14,340 nucleotides of DNA from Puniceicoccales bacterium (GCA_031290315.1 JAITNS010000033.1:1-14340); one strand, 5' to 3'; positions 1-9,190 are shown, counted from the first letter of the stretch. The notes: a model not told the origin generated them from the sequence alone. Numbers and translations are program-made.

Positions 1-2
1 CA

Positions 3-890
3 GAAGAAGAAAGAGAAATTGTTCCTGATTTATTGCTGTCCCCAGAAAGCGATGTTGAGGACGAATTTGTGCAAAAATTTTCTCATTTAAGCATTGATCC
101 AATACCTGAGATACCAGTACCAATAGCAGAAGGAGTACCAGAAGGGGAAGAAGATCAAAGCATATTATTGGAAGATTTTTTCCCTCCTGAAGATACCAAT
201 TGTACTGCCACTGGTATGAAAAAAATGCAATGGAGAGAAAATTTTTATGTTTTAAAACCATTCGCTACAAGGAAAGTAATAACCATGTCAACTAATCCAG
301 AATTTGAATCTTTGCCAAAAAAACCAAAAAAATTGTTTCCGGGGAAAGCGAAGAAAATAGAAAAAATGTCTTCAGAACGTGAAGATTTAGCTGGAAGGCA
401 AATTCGTAAAACAGTTATTGAAATAGTTTTACGTCATTTAGAAGCAGATCCTAATTTAGAAGAAATTTTGTCTTCTGAGGAGTTGTTTGGTTTTCAATAT
501 ATTGTCGCACCTGTTCTCATTAAAATTGATGGTCAAAAATATATTGCTAGTCGAGAAATTCCCGATGCTGTTCCTTTGGATCTCGTAACTTTAGAATGTT
601 TTAATGAAGAAGGTAGATATATTTATGAAGAGATACTTTTAAATGAGTGGGAAGAAATATTAAAAAATTTAGAAACTTCCGAAAAAAGCCTTCACTTATG
701 TGGCATACGACATAATGATTTGTATTTTAAGAATATTCTATTTGCTCAGGATGCCCAAGATGATACTGATACAGGCAGAACATATATCATCGATTTTGAT
801 AAAGCAAAAATTGTTCCTAATAAAAAAGAGTCAGAAATAAAAGATCTTGAAACTTTTAGGAGAAGAATTGCTGAAGCACGATATAAATAA
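3..890 (+). CDS. Protein-kinase-like phosphotransferase, 5' end cut by window edge
   Basis: The frame is open to the left edge with no stop and no convincing start, so the gene begins outside the window; a TTG at 33 is only an in-frame Leu codon. Numbering from that Leu, the N-terminal ~60 residues are acidic and proline-rich and look disordered. The C-terminal half has the catalytic loop of the kinase-like fold, H227-N-D229-L-x3-N234 inside IRHNDLYFKNILF, followed by IIDFD (D254, D256) where protein kinases have DFG. This pattern is typical of small-molecule, lipopolysaccharide (Kdo/WaaP-like) and RIO-like kinases. No clear glycine-rich loop is visible; E130 in a predicted helix could be the alpha-C glutamate. 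The substrate is unknown. It could equally be a secreted effector kinase, since no membrane segment is seen. The gene is convergent with the helicase gene. Confidence 0.6.
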   Translation, partial: EEEREIVPDLLLSPESDVEDEFVQKFSHLSIDPIPEIPVPIAEGVPEGEEDQSILLEDFFPPEDTNCTATGMKKMQWRENFYVLKPFATRKVITMSTNPEFESLPKKPKKLFPGKAKKIEKMSSEREDLAGRQIRKTVIEIVLRHLEADPNLEEILSSEELFGFQYIVAPVLIKIDGQKYIASREIPDAVPLDLVTLECFNEEGRYIYEEILLNEWEEILKNLETSEKSLHLCGIRHNDLYFKNILFAQDAQDDTDTGRTYIIDFDKAKIVPNKKESEIKDLETFRRRIAEARYK

Positions 891-891
891 A

Positions 892-928
892 AATTTCCAT
901 TATTACTTATTAAGGGAATTTGGAAATT
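892..928. terminator. Possible weak terminator between convergent genes
   Basis: AATTTCCA (892-899) and TGGAAATT (921-928) form a perfect 8-bp inverted repeat around a 21-base loop. It lies in the 54-base gap between two convergent genes. The stem is AT-rich, the loop is large and there is no clean T tract, so it may be chance. Confidence 0.22.
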
Positions 929-944
929 GTATTAATTCGCTTCA

Positions 945-3734
945 CTATGTGGTAGAAATTAACTTTCCAAGTTCCGTGGAGTAAATATTTGCATCAATAT
1001 GAAAGTCTGGAAATAATTGTTGTAATGCTACTTTATAATTTTGCATTTGATGGGCATGCTTTTCAATAAAATATTTTAAATCCTCGATATGCTCCGTCTT
1101 CCAATCAATAATCCTGAGTCGATTCTGTGTTTTCAATAGCAAATCGATGCGACCTTCCAAAATATAGTCGCAATTTCGGATAAAGAATGGATATTCATAA
1201 AATATTTGTTCGCATTCTTGGATCCATTGCCAAAAAATAGAATTTTGAATAAATTTTTCGATGTCATGTTCTGCTTGATTTATATCAGGAGCATTTTTGA
1301 TTGCCGAAAGTAAAAAAGCTGTTCTTCCCTCATCCCTAAAAGAACAACCTTTCATTGTCTCATGCCACCAATTGCCATAAACTAAAGGAACTCCATAACG
1401 TACTTTTTCACCTAATATTTTAGAAGTTTGACTGGGGGTTAATAGGGGAAAATATGTTTGTTTGGGAGATAATTTATAGTTTATGATTATAGGAGAATTA
1501 ACCGGAAAAGAAGAAGAGTGTTGATCGAAAATTGTTTGTGTTTTAAAAAATTGAAAAAGTGGTAAATTTATAATCAAATCCTTATTGTGGATAGTAGATT
1601 GCAATGTTTCTGCTATGGAATATATTTTAGGTTCCGTACCATCGTCGATGAAAATTGTTTGTTGTTTTTGCCTCGTCAATGCAACGTATAGGAGACGCTC
1701 CCCATTATTCGTCGATGCATTAGAATCACTCCATTGCTGGTATTGGCGATCGCTAATTGTGATTTTCCCATCGATGATCTCCGGTAAAATATGTGGAGCA
1801 GGAGTTTGTTTGCGATTAATAAATGGCAGTATGATGACAGGCCATTCTAAACCCTTCGATTTATGGAAAGTATATAACTGAAGCGCATCTTTATCAATGC
1901 TATCCGATTGAAATACTTCCGAAGATTGATGCTTTAAATATTCAGCAAATTGAAGTAATGATTTGCATTGAACTGCGCCAAAATGTAGCGTCTTTTCAAT
2001 TTTATCATTAAAATTATTTTGCAAAACTTGTAATCGCATCCTAATGTCGAGTGTTTTTACCAAAAAGTCAATTACCTGAATTGGCGACAAAGATTGGCAT
2101 TTTTTATGCCATTGCTGAAATTTTTCTTTTAAAATAAAAATCTCAGGAACCTCCTGACCATGGAAATATTTTGCAATAAGTGTATCGGCAATGCCAAACA
2201 TTTCACGTAAAACTCCTGTGAATTCAAATTGATTTTCTGGATTGATCATGAGTATTACTAAAGCTCGAATCCAAGAAAACTCACGATATTCGCCGTAAGT
2301 TTTCGTCGCGGAATGCATTTGCGTTTTAGGTACCAATGACTGCTTTGAAAAACAGTCTTGAATCTCAAAGAGCCATGCCTTCCGCGGACAAAGTATCGCT
2401 ATCTCACTCCATCGATTAACACCAAAGTGAGTCGGATTTCTATCACCGAAAAAATGAGCTAAAAACGTCAATTCGTCGACTTCTTCGGTAACAGTAGCGC
2501 AAGACCAACTTGCAATATTACTTTGATAGGCCGGTAAATCCAAACCAGATGAAATTTTTGCAAACGATACCTGATGATCCCTTCCATCTAAAATACTGCT
2601 AAAAGTATGGTTGATATTTTGTACAATGTGTGGCCCAAACCGTAGGGTAACGGGGAAAATTAATTCCTCCATAGCACCGACATGTGTTAATGTTTGATGA
2701 ATTTTTTGATAGAATGCAACATTTGCTCGATCCGAATAAATCGATTGTTGAGGATCGCCGACCATACAGTATCTGCCAATAGCAGGAGGACTTTTAAAAA
2801 AATCAGAATCCTTTGCTTCAACGTGTTGCGCCACTCCCAAAAGTAATCGAAATTGTCGCGTATCCGTATCTTGAGCTTCGTCGAGAATAACATAGTATTG
2901 CCGCAATAAAGGACCTGATATTTGCCCATCTAATAAATCAACGGATAATTTTATCAAATCTGAAAAAGTAAGGCGCTTCTGCTGAATCCGAAATTTTTCA
3001 TACGCTTCTGCTATACGTTTAAAATACGGTATGCAAGCGGCGGAACACCAATCTTCCAAGGAAGCTATCGCATTTTCATAAAGCAGTACAAATTCTTTAG
3101 CCTTTGTTGGGATTTGCGGGAAAGATAATTCGGGATTTTCTACCCAAAATCTGAGATCGTTTTGAAATTTAAGAATATTAGTATTATTTTTTGCTTTATA
3201 CTTTAATAGTGAACAAAGATCTAAAACAGGGAGCCGGGGGGTAATTTGGGCATCCATTTCAGATGCATAAAATTTTTCAACCAAAACATATAATTGTTCC
3301 CTTGTCAGTAATATTCCAATTGAACCCAATTTGAATGGGGTCGTTTCAAAAGATTGTAGAAATGTATCCCATAAATATTTTTCATTTTGCTCAATTTCGA
3401 AATCTGGAGCAATACCGATAAAATGTCCATGCTGTCGCAGTAATTTGTCCGCGAAAGCATGAATTGTTCCAAAAAAAATTTTATTACAAAGACTTGCATT
3501 GCCACCTATTTTCTGAACTTCTAACCATGTTCGCTGACGTAATTCTTCGGCAGCTTTTTTTGTATAAGTCACAACGACTAATTTTTCTAAAGGAATCGAG
3601 TGTCGGGCGACAATCGCAGCAATACGTCGGGTAATGGCTGTTGTCTTCCCAACTCCCGCAGGCGCGATAACCGAAAAATTATGCCTGTGCTCCTGAATAA
3701 AACGTTGCCGAATCGATGAATCTTTAAGCTCCAT
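945..3734 (-). CDS. UvrD-family helicase with C-terminal RecB/AddA-type nuclease domain
   Basis: This is a superfamily 1A DNA helicase fused to a PD-(D/E)XK nuclease, expected to unwind and degrade DNA ends during recombinational repair. Walker A is APAGVGKTT (24-32), motif Ia VVVTYTKKAAEEL (53-65), motif II DEAQDTD (285-291), motif III MVGDPQQSIY (324-333), motif V YTFHKSKGLEWP (621-632) and motif VI ERLLYVALTR (679-688). The C-terminus has the RecB nuclease residues: H791, D864 in GRIDLL and D877/K879 in IDWKT, then QMQNY (896-900). At 929 residues it is shorter than typical AddA (about 1,150-1,250), and no AddB-like partner is nearby. It could be an AddA relative or a stand-alone UvrD-nuclease. 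The start is the ATG at 3734, without a Shine-Dalgarno. It lies 78 bases after the antiporter gene, where a weak TTGCCA (3767-3772) and TTTAAA (3743-3748) pair might be its promoter. Confidence 0.85.
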   Translation of the reverse strand: MELKDSSIRQRFIQEHRHNFSVIAPAGVGKTTAITRRIAAIVARHSIPLEKLVVVTYTKKAAEELRQRTWLEVQKIGGNASLCNKIFFGTIHAFADKLLRQHGHFIGIAPDFEIEQNEKYLWDTFLQSFETTPFKLGSIGILLTREQLYVLVEKFYASEMDAQITPRLPVLDLCSLLKYKAKNNTNILKFQNDLRFWVENPELSFPQIPTKAKEFVLLYENAIASLEDWCSAACIPYFKRIAEAYEKFRIQQKRLTFSDLIKLSVDLLDGQISGPLLRQYYVILDEAQDTDTRQFRLLLGVAQHVEAKDSDFFKSPPAIGRYCMVGDPQQSIYSDRANVAFYQKIHQTLTHVGAMEELIFPVTLRFGPHIVQNINHTFSSILDGRDHQVSFAKISSGLDLPAYQSNIASWSCATVTEEVDELTFLAHFFGDRNPTHFGVNRWSEIAILCPRKAWLFEIQDCFSKQSLVPKTQMHSATKTYGEYREFSWIRALVILMINPENQFEFTGVLREMFGIADTLIAKYFHGQEVPEIFILKEKFQQWHKKCQSLSPIQVIDFLVKTLDIRMRLQVLQNNFNDKIEKTLHFGAVQCKSLLQFAEYLKHQSSEVFQSDSIDKDALQLYTFHKSKGLEWPVIILPFINRKQTPAPHILPEIIDGKITISDRQYQQWSDSNASTNNGERLLYVALTRQKQQTIFIDDGTEPKIYSIAETLQSTIHNKDLIINLPLFQFFKTQTIFDQHSSSFPVNSPIIINYKLSPKQTYFPLLTPSQTSKILGEKVRYGVPLVYGNWWHETMKGCSFRDEGRTAFLLSAIKNAPDINQAEHDIEKFIQNSIFWQWIQECEQIFYEYPFFIRNCDYILEGRIDLLLKTQNRLRIIDWKTEHIEDLKYFIEKHAHQMQNYKVALQQLFPDFHIDANIYSTELGKLISTT

Positions 3735-3812
3735 AAAAACTATTTAAACAAATAATCGATACCATTTGGCAAAGCTTTTTATTTCCTCTTTTTGAAGCAT
3801 ACATAGGCAATA

Positions 3813-5135
3813 TTAGTTGGACGAATTTTTTCTTATCATGTAAACTGGTATTCCCAATAAAATAAATATAAGTAATGTTATTGCAATATTAAACGCATCC
3901 TGCGCAATCACAAATATACAGAAACTGGCTGCAAATAAACCAAGAGCATATAATTTTAGTCTTTTAGATAAAGTTCCTTGAAATTTTTTAATCATCTTTA
4001 AATAAGCAATAGCGCAAACGAAGTAAACTACGAGAAAAATGTTTACCATAAAATCGACGAGTCGATTGAGGCCCTCTGTCCCAAAGATTTGCGCCGTAAT
4101 GAGAAATGGAATAATCCCAAATGCTGCAATTAGAATGGCTACAGTGGGAGCACCATTTTTATTCGGCTTTCCCCAAATTTTCGGAAATAATCCATCTTCG
4201 CATGCCCCTTGAGCAATTTGTCCCGCACTTAAAGTCCACGCATTGAGCGTCCCTATACAAATAAGCATGGCCAAAAGCGATATAAAAATATGCCCCGATA
4301 AATAGTTAGGGAAAACTTTACTTAGTGCAATTGCGTAGGGGGCTTTCGCGTCGATCAACCCCTCAAATCCAACAACACCAAAAACAGAAATTACATTTAA
4401 AAGATAAATCAATGCAACGCATGCCGTTCCCATAATGATCGCTCGAGGTAGGGTTTTTTCTGGATTTTTAACACGTCCGGCTGGCGTCGTCGCGCATTCA
4501 ACCCCTATAAATCCCCAAAATGCAAAAAGAGCTGCTTTTATAATAGTTGACAGCGTTTCGGTAGCGTCTGTAGATGAAATATCCGATATTCTAAAGTATT
4601 CGCTATTAAATGAACCTAAAAATAAAAAAGGAAGAATAAACAGTGGTGTCACTTTTAAAAAAGTTAAACAAACTTCAACGATCCCAGAAATATGTACGCC
4701 CATTAGGTTGATAGACGTGATAAGCGCAATAGCTCCCACTTGAATAAAAAGTGTTTGAAAAGGTCCCAGATTATCGACAATTGCTGATAAATAATTGGTA
4801 GCAGTAACGAGTAAAACGGAATTGCTGGTCCACGATATGATCCAATAGGTCCATGCGGTAAAAAATCCAGCCTTCTCCCCAAAAGCTTCCATGACATAAA
4901 CATGTGGGCCACCGTTTTTAATAAATTTTGAAGAAAGTTCTGAAAAAATTAATGCAAGAGATATCGCTCCGGAAACCGCAAGAACCCATCCCAGTAGCCC
5001 GATCGTACCAAAAGGAGCTAAAGTCGACGGAAACATAAATACTCCCGAGCCTACTTGACTGCTGATTACAATCGAAACAACCGCTAAAAATCCTAGCTGC
5101 TTGCCGTTATTGTTTGAATGAGACTCGCTATTCAT
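3813..5135 (-). CDS. APC-superfamily amino-acid/polyamine antiporter, AdiC-like
   Basis: An inner-membrane transporter of 440 residues with about 12 hydrophobic segments, the usual size for this family. TM1 carries the unwound GSGVF substrate motif (29-33). TM6 reads FWGFIGVECA (206-215) and is followed by a conserved cytoplasmic stretch containing VKNPEKTLPRA (222-232). Segment NAWTLSAGQ (298-306) aligns with the AdiC segment whose tryptophan contacts arginine, and the downstream EDGLFP is also shared. The closest named relatives I recognise are arginine/agmatine antiporters (AdiC, chlamydial AaxC), but related permeases for other cationic amino acids or putrescine cannot be excluded. No decarboxylase gene lies beside it, so an acid-resistance pair is not supported here. 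The gene stands alone between 131-base and 78-base gaps. The start is the ATG at 5135, without a Shine-Dalgarno. Confidence 0.85.
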   Translation of the reverse strand: MNSESHSNNNGKQLGFLAVVSIVISSQVGSGVFMFPSTLAPFGTIGLLGWVLAVSGAISLALIFSELSSKFIKNGGPHVYVMEAFGEKAGFFTAWTYWIISWTSNSVLLVTATNYLSAIVDNLGPFQTLFIQVGAIALITSINLMGVHISGIVEVCLTFLKVTPLFILPFLFLGSFNSEYFRISDISSTDATETLSTIIKAALFAFWGFIGVECATTPAGRVKNPEKTLPRAIIMGTACVALIYLLNVISVFGVVGFEGLIDAKAPYAIALSKVFPNYLSGHIFISLLAMLICIGTLNAWTLSAGQIAQGACEDGLFPKIWGKPNKNGAPTVAILIAAFGIIPFLITAQIFGTEGLNRLVDFMVNIFLVVYFVCAIAYLKMIKKFQGTLSKRLKLYALGLFAASFCIFVIAQDAFNIAITLLIFILLGIPVYMIRKNSSN

Positions 5136-5171
5136 GCAAAATGTAAAAATAAATTAGGATAATTTGTCGAT

Positions 5172-5207
5172 AGATTTTTATAGGTAATTAGATTTTTATA
5201 GGTAATT
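5172..5207. repeat. Two perfect tandem copies of an 18-bp unit
   Basis: AGATTTTTATAGGTAATT occurs at 5172-5189 and again directly at 5190-5207, with no spacer. It lies in the 131-base gap upstream of the antiporter gene and downstream of sfsA, 37 bases before the antiporter ATG. It may be slippage, or a pair of regulator sites for the antiporter. Confidence 0.75.
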
Positions 5208-5266
5208 TAGTTATTCTCTCAATGATATGCGTTTTATAAAGAGCTGCGATTGTAAGCAGACACAAG

Positions 5267-6022
5267 TTATGTGGAAGTTGCGAATTCCTTTTGCATAGTG
5301 TTTATTTGTGAGTACGAAACTACTTTCAAAGAGTTTGGGGAAATTTTAAAAATAAGTTGCCAATTTTCAACCCCATTGGCAACGGCTTCACCAATAATAT
5401 CGATGATTCTTGCGTTCCATTTATTTCGTGTCGTCTGAGGGAATGGGATCGCGTCATACATGAAACAGGTCGCAACAATAGCCCGATGCCCCATCTGTGC
5501 AAGCCGGGAAAGCGTTTGAAAGTGACGTAGACCACGATCAAAAAACGTACTGGAAGGTGGTCGCGAAAAGTGATCCCCGGGCGATAAAAGTAAATCATGA
5601 ATGGGGGTTTTCAGTTCTAAGAATGTACATCGTTCGCCATTTTCAATGACAAGATCGATACGTGAATCGTCAATTTTAATCTCGTGACGTACACAGCAAC
5701 CTTCCGTATTAATCATATTAGGGAGCACATTGTTCTGCAAAAATATTTCGAGCCATCCATTGATATGATTCTGATTAATACCAATCCAATCTATACCCTG
5801 ATTAAGGGAAATTGCTTCGACGGTCCCTTGAGTCGTACGTTTCCCGTCTGGAACTGCTGGCGTAAAAAGACAAGGAATTCCATGAAAATCGTCAATGAGT
5901 CCGATCTTACCCGTAGCAGGACAGTGCCATCGCTGCCTTATTTCATCTGCAATTCCTTCAAAAATAAAGCGATTGGGTCGGCTAATGAGTTCTCCAATAC
6001 ATAAATTCAATGGAATCTCCAT
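5267..6022 (-). CDS. sfsA: SfsA family protein (sugar fermentation stimulation protein homolog)
   Basis: SfsA-type protein of 251 residues, slightly longer than the usual 230-240. The N-terminal OB-like part has RPNRFIFEG (15-23) and HCPATGKIG (33-41), matching the family's RxNRF and HxxNxG positions. The C-terminal part has a PD-(D/E)XK-like core, SRID (D123) followed by FLELKT (E136, K138), then FFDRGLRHFQTLSRL (160-174) and GHRAIVATCF (178-187). SfsA proteins are reported to bind nucleic acid, and the core suggests a nuclease-type fold, but the physiological role is poorly defined. The start is the ATG at 6022, without a Shine-Dalgarno. It lies 55 bases after rsmE on the same strand, so it could be co-transcribed with the Bat operon or have its own promoter. 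Confidence 0.85.
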   Translation of the reverse strand: MEIPLNLCIGELISRPNRFIFEGIADEIRQRWHCPATGKIGLIDDFHGIPCLFTPAVPDGKRTTQGTVEAISLNQGIDWIGINQNHINGWLEIFLQNNVLPNMINTEGCCVRHEIKIDDSRIDLVIENGERCTFLELKTPIHDLLLSPGDHFSRPPSSTFFDRGLRHFQTLSRLAQMGHRAIVATCFMYDAIPFPQTTRNKWNARIIDIIGEAVANGVENWQLIFKISPNSLKVVSYSQINTMQKEFATST

Positions 6023-6077
6023 AAATTATTAGTCATAGAGATTTTAAAAAAATGGGCAAGATTGTTTATGTGAACAG

Positions 6078-6773
6078 TCATTCCTTCAAATGGTCGACAA
6101 CGCTCAAAAAATATAAAGCCGCACTTTCAGCACGCAAAATATTCTTTCCTAAATGAATAAAATAAAATGAATTTTCTGAAAAATATTGGTATTCTTGTTC
6201 CGAAAAATCGCCTTCCGGTCCAATCAAAATACTAATGGGATGATTTTTTATTTCCCGTTGATAGCTGAAAATGTTTTGCGTATTACCTCGCAGCGCGGCA
6301 ACAAATGTATTGGGAGGAAAGGATACATCTTCTAATTTTTTGGGCATTTCAATGGGCGGTAAATAAGGATTGCCCGATTGTTTACAGGCTTCCTGGGCGA
6401 TATGATTCCAATGATTCTGTTTTTCATAAATATTATGAATTTTAACTTCCGAATGTTGAGTGTATAAAGGGATTATTTTTGCGACGCCAATCGCCGTCGC
6501 TTCGCGAATTAAAAAATCCATAGCCTTGTTTTTCAGAAGGGCAGGGCATAGGGTAATTTTTGAAGGGGGCGTAAATTCTAGTCGCTCAATTGTAATTGTT
6601 TGTGCCGCAAGGTCGGAAACATATGCATAGGCACGGCACCCTTGACCATTTAAAACCATAATTTTTTCACCTGCGTTTGCCCGTAAGACACGAAATAAAT
6701 GATGCGCTTCATCATCACTCAAATGAATTTCAATGCCTTCTTCTAATATGCCCCTATGAAAAACACGTAACAC
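6078..6773 (-). CDS. rsmE: 16S rRNA (uracil1498-N3)-methyltransferase RsmE
   Basis: Cytoplasmic SPOUT methyltransferase that methylates N3 of U1498 in 16S rRNA using S-adenosylmethionine. An N-terminal PUA-like RNA-binding part (about 1-70) contains HHLFRVLRA (24-32). The C-terminal SPOUT domain carries EATAIGV (91-97), EACKQSGN (128-135, the usual EQxxRS/G position), IGPEGDF (184-190) and HLGKNILRAESAAL (207-220), the knot residues that hold the cofactor. The length of 231 is slightly short but normal. The start is a GTG only 4 bases after the batE stop, with no Shine-Dalgarno, which implies translational coupling. A housekeeping rRNA modifier at the end of a Bat operon is probably co-expressed rather than functionally linked. 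Confidence 0.93.
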   Translation of the reverse strand: MLRVFHRGILEEGIEIHLSDDEAHHLFRVLRANAGEKIMVLNGQGCRAYAYVSDLAAQTITIERLEFTPPSKITLCPALLKNKAMDFLIREATAIGVAKIIPLYTQHSEVKIHNIYEKQNHWNHIAQEACKQSGNPYLPPIEMPKKLEDVSFPPNTFVAALRGNTQNIFSYQREIKNHPISILIGPEGDFSEQEYQYFSENSFYFIHLGKNILRAESAALYFLSVVDHLKE

Positions 6774-6777
6774 AAAA

Positions 6778-7476
6778 TTATTTTACCATAAATTGTATAT
6801 CGTCCTTGCAAATCCAACCATTTTTACCTTTCCCCAAAGAAACATAGATAAAGTTATTGTGCCTTTCACGAGCGATCAGGGGTGTTCCATCAGGAATTTT
6901 TTCTGAAACATTAGCTTGTAAACTAGGTGCTACGTGGATTTCCGCATTCTCTTTGATCGCAACACATTTATTGCTAATGGCATGATTCTGCCACCCAATT
7001 AGCCCTATTAAAATAATAGCACATAACCAATATCCATAAATAAGTAAACGATGCTTATTCCCCTTCATACGCCTGCGAATCCATAAAAATATTCCCAACC
7101 AAAAAATAAAGAATGTTAATAGGACAATGATGTTAATATAAAATTTTGTTTGGAAAATGGGGATAAATTTTGTTTGCTGTTGCGTTAGAGCTAATTTTTG
7201 AAATGCGGGCGCTAATGCTTTGTTATGGGGCTCAATTTGTCGCGCTTTTTCAAAAGCAATCCATGCTTTCGTTGTCGCCTGATTACTTAAATAAGCACAC
7301 CCAAGATTAAAGTATTTCCCAAAAGAATGAGTCGGTATTGCCTCCAATAATTCAATCGCTTTTGTGTAATTCTGCTCACTATATGCCTCATTGGCTTCGT
7401 AGAAAGCGTTGTTACCTTGAAGGTTTGCAAAGGAAATACTCCCTAAAAAACAGAAATATATTAGTAAATGCTTCAT
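6778..7476 (-). CDS. batE: BatE-like TPR and SH3 membrane protein
   Basis: 232 residues. A signal peptide or signal anchor (1-18, MKHLLIYFCFLGSISFA) precedes two to three TPR-like helix pairs (about 22-100; AFYEANEAYSEQNYTKAIELL is cut into its two helices near residue 34). Two membrane segments follow (112-133 and 145-162), then a C-terminal bacterial SH3-like domain (about 170-230) ending in GKNGWICKDDI. This arrangement is that of BatE of the Bat (aerotolerance-named) operons. The TPR part and the SH3 domain are inferred to face the periplasm and to act in protein contacts of the Bat envelope complex. It starts 24 bases after batD, in an AT-only upstream region without a Shine-Dalgarno. 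Assignment rests on domain order and on place in the operon. Confidence 0.8.
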   Translation of the reverse strand: MKHLLIYFCFLGSISFANLQGNNAFYEANEAYSEQNYTKAIELLEAIPTHSFGKYFNLGCAYLSNQATTKAWIAFEKARQIEPHNKALAPAFQKLALTQQQTKFIPIFQTKFYINIIVLLTFFIFWLGIFLWIRRRMKGNKHRLLIYGYWLCAIILIGLIGWQNHAISNKCVAIKENAEIHVAPSLQANVSEKIPDGTPLIARERHNNFIYVSLGKGKNGWICKDDIQFMVK

Positions 7477-7500
7477 AATTTTTAAATTATATATTAATGA

Positions 7501-9189
7501 TCATTGCTGCAAAAACATTAGTAATTTTTCCAACTGTAAGTCGAGGTGTTTTTGATCGATTTTACCCTGCCCAAAGGAAATCGCATCCGCCTCGTTTAAA
7601 AATAACTCGAGCCATTTTAAATGCTTTAACCCTCGCTCCTGTAATTGCTTAATTTGTTCCGAACGTTGCGCCGTATGAATATTATAAATGATAAGTTTTT
7701 GAGAAATACTTTCCTTAGCAATTTTGTAAAATTGTTCTATATTCTCCATGCGAGCGTTTTTGGTAAGTACTTTGCTAATCTTTTTCATATCCCACTTAGG
7801 TGCTTTTTTAGTAGTAGTTTGAATCCTCGTCTTGAAAAGAAGGAGTAGGGCAAGGCCCATTAAAAATCCTTGTAAAATCCAAAACCAAGAATGACAATAA
7901 AACGGAGCTAATGTCTGAAAAGGACGCGTATCATTCGAAAAAATGTGAATCACAGACACGGAATTTTTTTCCTTATGATCCTTTGTTTTATTGTCTACAC
8001 CACTTCCTGTATCATGATCAAAAAACGTCTCCGCAGAACGGGATACAAGAATTATTTTTTGCGAATTATCAATCCTAGTAGTCTCAAAGCGCTCTGTCTC
8101 GGGATCGAAGTAAGTTAACGTTATATCAGGAACAGGGATTTCTCCTGTCTTTTGAGGAACAATCACATACTCCACCGTCTTTACCCCCTTAAAATCATAA
8201 TCATCTTGCCCAACAAATGTCGATTTCGGAGAAAATACTTTCCATAATTCGTTGGATGCAATTTCAGGAGGTTGCAGGCGAGAAAAATTACCTTGACCTT
8301 CGATATCAACGGAAAGCGTTATCGGCTCCCCTAATAATGCGCGATCCGATGATAGGCGAGAATTTTTAAGTGTAAATTGCCCAATACCTCCGCGAAAATC
8401 GGCCGGAGCTTCCGCTAAAGAATGGACTTCAAGGGGAATGGGCCGGGAAGGTACATTAATCAATTCTTGCTCCGCAAAGGAAAAGAAACCCATACTGCGA
8501 ACCACTTGAATAGGACAAGTAACCGTGAAGGAAATTTCATGTTTGCCAGCTTTTAAAGGAGTGATAAATGTATCCCAAGAATAAATTTCATAACCTCTAC
8601 CCGTCCTCAATTTAGGCTGTTTGGAAAGAGGCGCTTGAAAGAAAGCATCGTTTACAATCTGCGCTTTAATGGGTTGCACTAATTGAATCGATTCGTCTAA
8701 CGTAATGGAAAGCGTAACCGGTATATTTTGTCCCACATAAACTCGCTCCTTAAGAATCGAAATGTCGAGAGCAATCCCTTGATCACGCTGCTGAGATGCC
8801 GCCGCGTATGGATCATTAATGATCTTGACTTTAGCAGGCATTATCGGATAAGGCTCACCATCGATTTCGATGGTATACTCGGGTATTTCGATGGTACCTG
8901 TTTTTTCTGAGATAAATGTGAAAATAAAAGAAGTCTTTTGCGAAGCGACACCATTGATGAGGCTCGAAGATTGATACACATTTTCGCTACGCTTACGTAA
9001 CCCCGCAACCTGGGGGATTTTCAACTTATCAGGGACAGCGTTTGTAATATCAACAATGTAACGTACTTCGCTATTGACATCGACCTCAGTAGGCTCAAAT
9101 CGCGCATTAATGCTGATACTAGCCGACTCGGCACTTAATGCAAAAATTTGAAAAATAATCACCCACACTATAAAAAATCGTATATTCAT
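7501..9189 (-). CDS. batD: BatD (oxygen-tolerance) family membrane protein
   Basis: I choose the ATG at 9189 (562 residues), which gives a TAA-A-TG junction with one base between the batBC stop and this start and begins directly with a signal peptide (MNIRFFIVWVIIFQ, ending near SAES). A longer frame from 9231 would add 14 polar residues before the signal and overlap batBC by 41 bases. After the signal come about 390 residues of repeated beta-sandwich-like segments, recognisable by recurring phrases such as EKTGTIEIPEYTIEIDG and PQKTGEIPVPDITLTYFDP. One membrane helix follows (about 435-453), then a helical cytoplasmic tail of about 110 residues. This is the BatD architecture: a large periplasmic region anchored beside the VWA proteins. 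Its biochemical role is not established; the name comes from Bacteroides aerotolerance work. Confidence 0.87.
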   Translation of the reverse strand: MNIRFFIVWVIIFQIFALSAESASISINARFEPTEVDVNSEVRYIVDITNAVPDKLKIPQVAGLRKRSENVYQSSSLINGVASQKTSFIFTFISEKTGTIEIPEYTIEIDGEPYPIMPAKVKIINDPYAAASQQRDQGIALDISILKERVYVGQNIPVTLSITLDESIQLVQPIKAQIVNDAFFQAPLSKQPKLRTGRGYEIYSWDTFITPLKAGKHEISFTVTCPIQVVRSMGFFSFAEQELINVPSRPIPLEVHSLAEAPADFRGGIGQFTLKNSRLSSDRALLGEPITLSVDIEGQGNFSRLQPPEIASNELWKVFSPKSTFVGQDDYDFKGVKTVEYVIVPQKTGEIPVPDITLTYFDPETERFETTRIDNSQKIILVSRSAETFFDHDTGSGVDNKTKDHKEKNSVSVIHIFSNDTRPFQTLAPFYCHSWFWILQGFLMGLALLLLFKTRIQTTTKKAPKWDMKKISKVLTKNARMENIEQFYKIAKESISQKLIIYNIHTAQRSEQIKQLQERGLKHLKWLELFLNEADAISFGQGKIDQKHLDLQLEKLLMFLQQ

Positions 9190-9190
9190 T

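Noticed and set aside
5684..6004. Plus-strand open frame of 106 codons opposite sfsA
   Set aside because: It is the antisense shadow of a recognised SfsA gene, with no protein features of its own.
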